Positions 43,931 through 49,221 of a stretch of DNA of 49,221 nucleotides are shown here, in pieces. The translations under genes and the position numbers were made by a program. The DNA lies in NCBI GenBank assembly GCA_016184105.1, contig JACPDI010000046.1, positions 1 to 49,221 of the forward strand, in the 5' to 3' direction. The DNA comes from Acidobacteriota bacterium. Its GTDB lineage: Bacteria; Acidobacteriota; Vicinamibacteria; Vicinamibacterales; 2-12-FULL-66-21. The stretch's first letter is position 1. Each line of letters starts with the position of its first letter. The notes under the pieces were generated by a model. It did not search any database. It worked only from the letters and a program-made list of their open reading frames with translations, and had not been told where the DNA came from.

Positions 43931-44340
43931 CACCTCGCTTCGTCGCGGCTGAGGATTCTTACCACATTTCGCCTCGCGCGTTTCGATCGCAGGTAGCGCT
44001 GCAGGCGGCCCACGGCAATTCCGGCTCTGACCTGAAGGTCTTGAGCCCGTGCGGCCTGTTCGGCCGTCCAGAAGCGCCGCGCCAGTCCGTCCTCGATCAG
44101 GTCCCCGACTTCGCAGTTCGAGGATGCGGAATATCGCGCGTATTGCGCGAACTCGCGCGGATTGAACCTGGCAAAGCCTTCCGCGAGATTGCGGCACGTC
44201 GAACTGGCCGCATCTTCCGCCTGGGAGCGGAAACGCAGATCCGCTGCCGCGAGTCCGCCGGAGATCAGCGAGTAGATCTCGCGGCGCAGAGCGTCAGCGA
44301 GCTGCCACGCAATCAGCTCCTTGTGCGATTTCGCGCCCAC
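43930..44340 (-). CDS. Four-helix bundle protein (S23 / rRNA intervening-sequence family)
   Basis: 136 aa from a GTG complementary to 44338-44340, giving MGAKSHKELIAWQLADALRR, which fits the family N-terminus (xxFxxLxxWQxAxxLxxxVY). Helices continue with FRSQAEDAASSTCRNLAEGF, EFAQYARYSASSNCEVGDLI and a terminal Arg-rich helix. The family occurs as an ORF inside 23S rRNA intervening sequences and also as stand-alone genes; its function is unknown. No good ribosome binding site is visible and the frame is open upstream, so the start is uncertain. It is flanked on both sides by the same decamer in inverted orientation. Confidence 0.8.
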   Translation of the reverse strand: MGAKSHKELIAWQLADALRREIYSLISGGLAAADLRFRSQAEDAASSTCRNLAEGFARFNPREFAQYARYSASSNCEVGDLIEDGLARRFWTAEQAARAQDLQVRAGIAVGRLQRYLRSKRARRNVVRILSRDEAR

Positions 44341-44459
44341 GCGTGAAGGCAAAGCACCGAGCGTGCCGAGGCCGTTTACCGGCCTTTTCTTGAAGCTGGC
44401 GTGCTCCAGAGTGCCGTGGCTGCGTACTCGGAAAGCCGTTGGCGAGGCGATTTTTGCAC

Positions 44460-44476
44460 CGAACCCCCTCGAACCT
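44460..44476 (-). repeat. Two decamer units upstream of the M28 peptidase gene
   Basis: CGAACCCCCTCGAACCT is the exact reverse complement of a stretch of array 2 (AGGTTCGAGGGGGTTCG). It sits between the four-helix-bundle gene and the M28 peptidase start, just before a TATATT box. Confidence 0.75.
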
Positions 44477-44481
44477 TGCGC

Positions 44482-44487
44482 TATATT
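44482..44487 (+). promoter_or_regulatory. Possible -10 element of a leaderless M28 gene
   Basis: TATATT ends 6 nt before the ATG at 44494, so a transcript started from it would begin at or near the start codon. Between them there are only pyrimidines (CCCCCC) and no ribosome binding site. A -35 at normal spacing is not visible. Confidence 0.35.
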
Positions 44488-44493
44488 CCCCCC

Positions 44494-45825
44494 ATGCTTC
44501 GCACCTTTCTCGTCTCGTTCACGTTGTGGGCCGTCGTCTCGCCCGTCGCGCACGCCCAGGCCACCGATCTCGATCCCAGGATTCAGAAACTGATTGCCGC
44601 CGTGTCCGAGCAGCGGCTCGAGCGGCTTCTGACGAAGCTTTCCAGCTTCGAAACGCGCAACACCATGGCAACCGCCGACGCGCCCACGCGGCCGTTGGTC
44701 GCGGCCCGCCAGTGGATGTTCGATGAGTTGAAGAACGCGAGCCCGCGGTTGCAGGTGACCTTCGACACGTACCAACTGCCCAGGCAGGGGCAGCGGATTC
44801 TTCGCGACGTCGAGCTGAGCAACGTGATGGCGGTCCTGCCCGGCAAGTCGGCGCGACGCATCTACATCAGCGGCCACTATGATTCCCTCGCGCGCAGCCC
44901 GAGGGCGGCGCAGGAGCAGTCCTTCGACTGGCTGAATGCCGACAACCGCGCCCCCGGCGCCAATGACGACGGCAGCGGCACGGTGCTGACGATGGAGCTG
45001 GCGCGCGTGTTTGCCGGGAGCGGTATCGAGTTCGACGCGACGCTGGTGTTCATCGCGTTTGCCGGCGAAGAGCAGGGGCTCGTCGGGGCAAAGGCGCACG
45101 CGCAGAAGGCCGCGGCGGAGAAGGCCGCGATCGAGGCCGTGCTGAACAACGACATGGTAGGGAACAGCCGCGGCGGCGCGAACGGCGCCATCGACAGCGA
45201 GTCGATGCGGGTATTCGCGGAAGGCCCCGAGGATTCCCCTTCGCGGCAAATCGCGCGCTTCATCCAGCGCTGGGCGACGCGCTACTACCCCTCGCACCAG
45301 GTCCGGCCGATTGCCCGTCACGATCGGTTCGGCCGCGGCGGCGATCACACCGCGTTCAACCAGAACGGATATGCCGGCGTGCGCCTGACCGAATCGAACG
45401 AGAACTACGCGCGGCAGCACAGCGTGGACGACACGGTCGACGGCGTGGACTTCACCTACCTCGCGCGCAACGCGCGCGTGAACGTGGCGGCGGCTGCCGT
45501 GCTGGCCCTCGCGCCGCCGGCGCCGCAGGTGAACGGGCCTCGCGGTCCTCTGCTCGGGCGGCAGCCGAGCGGCTACGACGCGCGCCTTCGCTGGGACGCC
45601 TCGCCCGGCGCCGCCGGGTATCGCATCTTCTGGCGCCGCGCCTGGGCGCCGGACTGGGAGCACGAGCTTGCCGTCGGCAACGTGACGGAGCACGTGCTCC
45701 AGGACGTGTCGATTGACGATTACGTGTTCGGCGTCGCCGCCATCGGGCCGGGGGGGCACGAGAGCCTGGTCTCGGCGTACGTGAACCCGCCACGGGCGGA
45801 CGAGAGGGTCATCACCAGAGAATAG
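44494..45825 (+). CDS. M28-family secreted aminopeptidase
   Basis: 443 aa. ATG 44494 opens a signal peptide (MLRTFLVSFTLWAVVSPVAH, cleavage near HAQA); the frame extends upstream but without signal. The two-zinc exopeptidase site is visible: H128 and D130 in GHYDS, NDDGSG with the bridging Asp, GEEQGL with the catalytic Glu pair, NNDMVG, and GGDHTAF with the last His. A C-terminal fibronectin-III-like domain (about 345-440, YRIFWRRAWAPDWEHELAVG) follows. It is likely an exported aminopeptidase. It shares the plus strand with PilZ and ALDH genes but each has its own repeat spacer. Confidence 0.92.
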   Translation: MLRTFLVSFTLWAVVSPVAHAQATDLDPRIQKLIAAVSEQRLERLLTKLSSFETRNTMATADAPTRPLVAARQWMFDELKNASPRLQVTFDTYQLPRQGQRILRDVELSNVMAVLPGKSARRIYISGHYDSLARSPRAAQEQSFDWLNADNRAPGANDDGSGTVLTMELARVFAGSGIEFDATLVFIAFAGEEQGLVGAKAHAQKAAAEKAAIEAVLNNDMVGNSRGGANGAIDSESMRVFAEGPEDSPSRQIARFIQRWATRYYPSHQVRPIARHDRFGRGGDHTAFNQNGYAGVRLTESNENYARQHSVDDTVDGVDFTYLARNARVNVAAAAVLALAPPAPQVNGPRGPLLGRQPSGYDARLRWDASPGAAGYRIFWRRAWAPDWEHELAVGNVTEHVLQDVSIDDYVFGVAAIGPGGHESLVSAYVNPPRADERVITRE

Positions 45826-45826
45826 G

Positions 45827-45882
45827 CACGGGGCACGAGGCACGAGGGACAAGGCGCACTGCCCACTGGCCACCGGCCACTG
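45827..45882 (+). repeat. Eight-unit degenerate heptamer array
   Basis: Eight 7-bp units follow the M28 TAG after one base: CACGGGG, CACGAGG, CACGAGG, GACAAGG, CGCACTG, CCCACTG, GCCACCG, GCCACTG. The sequence drifts from the CACGAGG type to a GCCACTG type while keeping period 7. It is the longest heptamer run in the window. Confidence 0.8.
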
Positions 45883-45890
45883 TCGTTTGC

Positions 45891-45896
45891 TACTAT
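45891..45896 (+). promoter_or_regulatory. Possible -10 element before the PilZ gene
   Basis: TACTAT ends 12 nt before the ATG at 45909. No Shine-Dalgarno sequence lies between, so a short leader is implied. No -35 is evident because the heptamer array occupies that position. Confidence 0.3.
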
Positions 45897-45908
45897 CCCG
45901 CAATCCTC

Positions 45909-46262
45909 ATGGCCGTTGAAGACGACGACAAGCGGGAACGCGAGCGGGTTCCCATCCTCGGCGAGCTGCGGGGCGAGGTCATGGTGTTTCAACCCATGAA
46001 CATCCTCGACATCAGCGCCGGAGGGGCGCAGATCGAGACGGCCTTCCCGCTCCAGCTCGACTCGCTCCACGATTTCCGCCTGACCCTCGGCGACCGCTCG
46101 ATCGTGGTCAAAGGGCGGGTGGCGCACTGCCACATCGGGGACCTCGACGAGGAGCGCATCGGCTACCGGACCGGCGTCGAATTCATCGACCCCCCCGAGC
46201 ACGTCCGCAGCGCGATCAAGGACTTCGTCAGCACGCTCAAGGCGGCGAGGCGGGTGGACTGA
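45909..46262 (+). CDS. PilZ-domain protein, putative c-di-GMP receptor
   Basis: 117 aa single-domain PilZ. The RxxxR c-di-GMP-binding motif is R9-ERE-R13, followed by DISAGGAQIE (the DxSxxG motif) near residue 34. The beta-barrel continues through FRLTLGDRSIVVKGRVAHCH to YRTGVEFIDPPEHVRSAIKD. Both ligand-binding motifs are intact, so c-di-GMP binding is expected. What it regulates is unknown. It is the only visible c-di-GMP effector in the window; the HD-GYP proteins are 20 kb away. Confidence 0.88.
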   Translation: MAVEDDDKRERERVPILGELRGEVMVFQPMNILDISAGGAQIETAFPLQLDSLHDFRLTLGDRSIVVKGRVAHCHIGDLDEERIGYRTGVEFIDPPEHVRSAIKDFVSTLKAARRVD

Positions 46263-46283
46263 CCCTGAACCCTGAACCCTGAT
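46263..46283 (+). repeat. Heptamer repeat spacer (CCCTGAA)
   Basis: CCCTGAA, CCCTGAA, CCCTGAT start on the base after the PilZ TGA and fill most of the 32-nt gap to the aldehyde dehydrogenase ATG. A TATCTT at 46283-46288 lies 6 nt before that ATG, again without a ribosome binding site. Confidence 0.75.
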
Positions 46284-46294
46284 ATCTTCGGTGT

Positions 46295-47803
46295 ATGCCG
46301 ACCGCGCTTACCGCAACCACCTACTACAACTACATCGACGGTCAGTGGACCCCGTCCAGCTCCGGTCAGCTCTTCGAGAACCGCAACCCGGCCAACACCG
46401 GCGACCTGATCGGCGTCTTCCAGAAGTCGACGCGCACGGACGTGGAGGCGGCGGTCGAGGCCGCGCGGCGGGCCTACGACCGCTGGCGGCTCGTGCCGGC
46501 GCCGCGCCGCGCCGAGATCGTCTACAAGGCGGCGCAGATCCTCGTCGCGCGCAAGGAACAGTTCGCGCGCGACATGACCCGCGAGATGGGGAAGGTGCTC
46601 GCCGAGACGCGCGGCGACGTGCAGGAAGCGATCGACATGTCCTTCCTGTACGCCGGCGAGGGGCGGCGCATGTTCGGCCAGACGACGCCGTCCGAGCTTC
46701 CGAACAAGTTCGCGATGTCGGTCCGCCAGCCGATCGGCGTCTGCGGCGTCATCACGCCGTGGAACTTCCCGATGGCGATCCCGTCGTGGAAGATCATTCC
46801 CGCGATCATCTGCGGCAACACCGTCGTCTTCAAGCCCGCCACGCTGACTCCGCTCTCGGCGGTGAACTTCGTGAAGGTCCTGGAGGAGGCCGGCCTCCCG
46901 AAGGGGGTCGTGAACATCGTCACCGGTGGCGGGGAGGAAGTCGGCGACTCGATTCTGGACAACCCGCACGTGCGCGTCGTGTCGTTCACCGGGTCCACCC
47001 TCGTGGGGCGGCACGTCAACGAGGCGTGCGCGCCGGCGTTCAAGAAGGTCCACCTCGAGATGGGCGGCAAGAACGTCATCATGGTGATGGACGACGCCAA
47101 CATCGAGCTGGCGGTTGACGGCGCCCTTTGGGGTGGCTTCGGGACGACGGGGCAGCGCTGCACGGCGGCCAGCCGCGTGGTCGTGCACGAGAAGGCGTAT
47201 ACGCCGTTCCTCGACGCCTTTGTGACGCGCGCCAGGTCGCTCGTCGTGGGCGACGGCCTGGACGAGAAGAACCAGATGGGGCCGGCGGTCAGCGAGAGCC
47301 AGTTGAAGACCGACATGGACTACGTCGCGATCGGCAAGGGCGAGGGGGCGAAGCTGGTGTGCGGCGGCCACCGGCTCGACAAGGGGGCGCACGCGAGGGG
47401 GTACTTCCACGAGCCGACGATCTTCGCCGACGTGGATTCGAAGATGCGCATCGCGCGCGAGGAGATTTTCGGGCCGGTCGTGTCGGTGATTCCCTGCACG
47501 TCGCTCGACCAGGCGATTGAGATCGGCAACGGCGTGGAGTATGGCCTGTCGGCGTCGATCTACACGCAGGACATCAACCGCGCGTTCACCGCGATGCGCG
47601 AGCTGTACACCGGCATCTTCTACGTGAACGCGCCCACCATCGGCGCGGAGGTGCACCTGCCGTTCGGCGGCACGAAGAGCACCGGCAACGGCCACCGCGA
47701 ATCGGGCGTCGCCGCGCTCGACCTGTTCTCGGAGTGGAAGTCGATCTACATCGACTACAGCGGAAAGCTGCAGCGGGCGCAGATCGACACGGAACAGGTC
47801 TAG
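46295..47803 (+). CDS. Aldehyde dehydrogenase (NAD(P)+-dependent)
   Basis: 502 aa. It oxidises an aldehyde to the acid. The conserved [20 protein letters not shown], the FKPA and FTGSTLVG nucleotide motifs, general base E255 (LEMGGKN) and nucleophile C289 (GQRCTA) are all present, and [11 protein letters not shown] is the usual C-terminal block. The [20 protein letters not shown] segment is like that of alpha-ketoglutarate semialdehyde or related dehydrogenases, but the substrate cannot be fixed by eye. It is preceded by a CCCTGAA spacer and ends next to a long hairpin. Confidence 0.94.
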   Translation: MPTALTATTYYNYIDGQWTPSSSGQLFENRNPANTGDLIGVFQKSTRTDVEAAVEAARRAYDRWRLVPAPRRAEIVYKAAQILVARKEQFARDMTREMGKVLAETRGDVQEAIDMSFLYAGEGRRMFGQTTPSELPNKFAMSVRQPIGVCGVITPWNFPMAIPSWKIIPAIICGNTVVFKPATLTPLSAVNFVKVLEEAGLPKGVVNIVTGGGEEVGDSILDNPHVRVVSFTGSTLVGRHVNEACAPAFKKVHLEMGGKNVIMVMDDANIELAVDGALWGGFGTTGQRCTAASRVVVHEKAYTPFLDAFVTRARSLVVGDGLDEKNQMGPAVSESQLKTDMDYVAIGKGEGAKLVCGGHRLDKGAHARGYFHEPTIFADVDSKMRIAREEIFGPVVSVIPCTSLDQAIEIGNGVEYGLSASIYTQDINRAFTAMRELYTGIFYVNAPTIGAEVHLPFGGTKSTGNGHRESGVAALDLFSEWKSIYIDYSGKLQRAQIDTEQV

Positions 47804-47805
47804 GC

Positions 47806-47867
47806 AAGGCCGAAGGACGAAGGGCAAAAGCGTCGGGAGACGTTTTCCGCATTTGTTCTTTGGCCTT
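47806..47867 (+). terminator. Long stem-loop after the aldehyde dehydrogenase, built on heptamers
   Basis: 47806-47821 (AAGGCCGAAGGACGAA) pairs with 47852-47867 (TTTGTTCTTTGGCCTT) over 16 positions with three G-U wobbles. Inside the loop AAAA-G-CGTC pairs with GACG-TTTT around GGGA, with one bulge. The left arm is itself a heptamer run (AAGGCCG, AAGGACG, AAGGGCA, AAAGCGT). It follows the stop by 2 nt and is followed by AGTTTTATC. A termination role is likely; in RNA it would form one extended hairpin. Confidence 0.6.
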
Positions 47868-48176
47868 CCAAGTTTTATCAACCCGTGCTTAACTCTACGG
47901 GCTGTAAAAGAGGTGGATCGGCGTGGCTATCGCGTGAGGTTCTCTCTTTAAGGGAAGCCTGCAAACCCAGGCTCGAAGTCGTCCGCTCGACCTCGATACC
48001 CCCGGCAGGACTTCGATTGCGCGGTGGGGTGACCGAACTCACTTCAGCTTGCGTCTCGACGCTCCACATCGGCGCAACGTCACGAAGCGGCATTCGCTCA
48101 AGGTGCGGCGTTAACTCAGGGCAATGTGCCACATTGCCCTCCCCGCCCCTACACTAATCTTCCTCGGGAGGTTGTC
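47868..48176. other. Gap with no recognisable gene
   Basis: About 300 bases with several frames open on both strands but no recognisable protein. A minus-strand frame reads GGIEVERTTSSLGLQA, a peptide-like string of the sort produced by chance or by degraded sequence, which I did not call. The only structured element is the hairpin at 48118-48140. Base composition is lower in GC than the genes to the left. Confidence 0.4.
48118..48140. terminator. 10-bp hairpin
   Basis: AGGGCAATGT, loop GCC, ACATTGCCCT. It lies in the poorly coding region and is followed by CCCCGCCCC, with no T-run. It could terminate the minus-strand reading from 48177 or be a remnant of a regulatory RNA or mobile element. 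Confidence 0.35.
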
Positions 48177-48620
48177 TCACGGATTATTGGCACAGGGGGA
48201 GAAGAGACAGCCACTCAGTGCATGAACAATCCTTTCAAGTTGCTCGCGCTGTGACTTTGAGGCGTGAACGAGTAGCTCTCGTAAGGCCTGGGCGCATTGA
48301 ATGAAGTCGCCGTGAGTGATGTCCGGACGGATCAGCGTCCTTGTGATCAGCTTGGCCACTTGTGGCGCGGCGGTGCGTGCAGCCGATCTGTCCGCAGTCG
48401 TGTCCGGCGGTGTCTGTGGTTCGGAGACTGGCAACTGCCGCGGCACGAGCCGTACGACGCCGTGCGAAAGCGATGCCACTCCTGAGTGGCTGGCACAGGA
48501 CCTACCTGGTCTCACGTTGTAGGACAGACACCTACGAAGAGATGCCGGTCGTCCGGCGGGGAATTGCGGAAAACCGGTAACGCTGGCGGACCCTGTGATC
48601 GTTGCCGCAGATTCGTTCAA
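48177..48620 (-). CDS. Doubtful ORF, possible hypothetical protein of foreign origin
   Basis: 147 aa if read from the ATG complementary to 48618-48620. The first 85 residues look like random Ser/Arg/Pro-rich sequence. The last 60 (KLITRTLIRPDITHGDFIQC, then ALRELLVHASKSQREQLERI) look like two plausible helices, and a GTG start just before them is possible. Third codon positions are clearly less GC-rich than in neighbouring genes, suggesting acquired DNA or chance. No family recognised. Confidence 0.3.
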   Translation of the reverse strand: MNESAATITGSASVTGFPQFPAGRPASLRRCLSYNVRPGRSCASHSGVASLSHGVVRLVPRQLPVSEPQTPPDTTADRSAARTAAPQVAKLITRTLIRPDITHGDFIQCAQALRELLVHASKSQREQLERIVHALSGCLFSPCANNP

Positions 48621-48797
48621 TGGGGACTCTCGGTGGCGGAGCTGAGCAATTCTGCGGTTCTTGGTTCAGATCTTCACCGAACCGACAGCGTAGTCCACCA
48701 ATGGCGACTCGGTGCGCCGCGCGACTGCTAGTATGAACACCCGCGATGAACCCTCGTGGTGTATCGTCGCCAACCTTCGTGTTGAACCAACGCTGCG
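48621..48797. other. Gap upstream of the doubtful ORF, downstream of the PIN gene
   Basis: No gene, repeat or clear hairpin seen. GC content is lower than in the main gene blocks. This is the far end of a roughly 1-kb stretch that lacks the tight packing seen elsewhere. Confidence 0.4.
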
Positions 48798-49221
48798 CTA
48801 TCGTCGAGCCTTGAGCAACGCGACGAACTCCGTCGGCGTTTCCACGCGAATGCCGTGACGGAGCGCGGCCAGAAAGTGGCGACGGTTGGCGGTCACGATC
48901 ACTCCCGCGCCGGCGGCGCGCGCGATTTCCGCGATATGCGCATCGTAGATGCGGCCGCCGGCGACCCGTTCCTGCGCGGCATTTCGAAGGAGCGCAAGCC
49001 GATCCTTCGAAGGTAAATCGCACACCTCCATCCGGCGGAACACTTCTTCGTGGACCAACAGGCAGGCGTCGGCAGGCGTCAGCCGGAATTCGGCCGGAAG
49101 TCGCGTCGCGACTGAGAAGAACTCCAGACAGCAATGCCATGCGGTCCCTGGAGAAGACACGGTCTTCACTGCGATCGCATGCATAAGTGACTGTGCCGAG
49201 GCGCTCTGCGGGCCCAAGTCA
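48798..49221 (-). CDS. PIN-domain (VapC-like) ribonuclease, 5' end off window
   Basis: The frame is open to the right window edge; a TTG at 49215-49217 is a chance start and the real N-terminus, with the first catalytic Asp, is outside. Visible PIN elements are AWHCCLEFFSVATRLPAEFR (with the central acidic Glu), GRIYDAHIAEIARAAGAGVI (the third acidic Asp) and VTANRRHFLAAL, the typical PIN C-terminal block. Such proteins are usually VapC toxins paired with an antitoxin; the partner would be upstream, off the window. Function is inferred from fold only. Confidence 0.8.
   Translation of the reverse strand, partial: DLGPQSASAQSLMHAIAVKTVSSPGTAWHCCLEFFSVATRLPAEFRLTPADACLLVHEEVFRRMEVCDLPSKDRLALLRNAAQERVAGGRIYDAHIAEIARAAGAGVIVTANRRHFLAALRHGIRVETPTEFVALLKARR

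Noticed and set aside
44401-44493. Upstream ATG at 44401 for the M28 peptidase
   Set aside because: Adds 31 residues without signal-peptide character and spans the decamer units and the TATATT box; ATG 44494 gives a clean signal peptide.
47930-48060. tRNA-like segment on the minus strand
   Set aside because: Contains GTTCG-like strings, but I could not form an acceptor, anticodon and T-arm cloverleaf.
47878-48132. Small minus-strand ORF containing GIEVERTTSSLGLQ
   Set aside because: Sequence looks like chance translation of degraded or structured DNA, with no start signal and no family.

Overview
The window is about 49 kb of high-GC bacterial chromosome, densely coding, with no rRNA, tRNA, CRISPR array, complete insertion sequence or phage gene that I can see. 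The gene set suggests an Acidobacteriota genome, most likely of the Vicinamibacteria type: many secreted zinc peptidases, a PafA-type phosphatase, a DUF4097 protein beside an ECF sigma/anti-sigma pair, HEAT/HD-GYP pairs, and a Rod operon followed by RNase G. That assignment is an inference from gene content, not from a marker comparison.

Layout. (1) 1-7764: a partial MBL-fold hydrolase diverges from the Rod operon mreB-mreC-mreD-mrdA-rodA and rng (RNase G/E). The mreB frame lacks the N-terminal phosphate-1 loop. (2) 27761 down to 7768: sixteen minus-strand genes, nearly all overlapping or separated by under 15 nt. They start with two tandem HEAT-repeat + HD-GYP pairs that share an N-terminal module. 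Next come an M14 carboxypeptidase, an amidohydrolase, a small membrane protein, a PafA-like phosphatase, an M4 protease, a beta-barrel protein, an alkylguanine-DNA methyltransferase, an ECF sigma/anti-sigma pair, a DUF4097 protein, a second beta-barrel and a small secreted protein. (3) 27802-33905: nucleoside salvage (deoA with an apparent out-of-frame deletion, a CNT transporter, purine nucleoside phosphorylase, cytidine deaminase), then mtnA and tsaD. (4) 33918-38482: a SnoaL-NUDIX fusion, an APC permease, a GltS symporter and an HD protein. (5) 38513-42154: two interleaved ABC ATPase/permease pairs. (6) 42238-47803: a membrane-anchored hypothetical, a gamma-glutamylcyclotransferase-like protein, a four-helix-bundle protein, an M28 peptidase, a PilZ protein and an aldehyde dehydrogenase. 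(7) 47804-49221: about 1 kb of poorly coding DNA, then a partial PIN-domain gene.

The best candidate for an undescribed system is the duplicated HEAT/HD-GYP cassette. Both HD-GYP proteins keep the catalytic HD. Each is translationally coupled to a HEAT protein whose N-terminus resembles that of its partner, which suggests a co-produced c-di-GMP phosphodiesterase and scaffold.

The spacers are also unusual. Seven plus-strand spacers are built from degenerate 7-bp tandem repeats that begin at or within a few bases of a stop codon. Their sequence differs from locus to locus but the period is fixed. Separately, a 10-bp tandem repeat (GGTTCGAGAA type) fills the 3' junctions of two convergent gene pairs and recurs beyond the four-helix-bundle gene in inverted orientation. 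Several genes have a TATNNT hexamer only 6-18 nt before an ATG with no Shine-Dalgarno, suggesting leaderless or short-leader transcripts.
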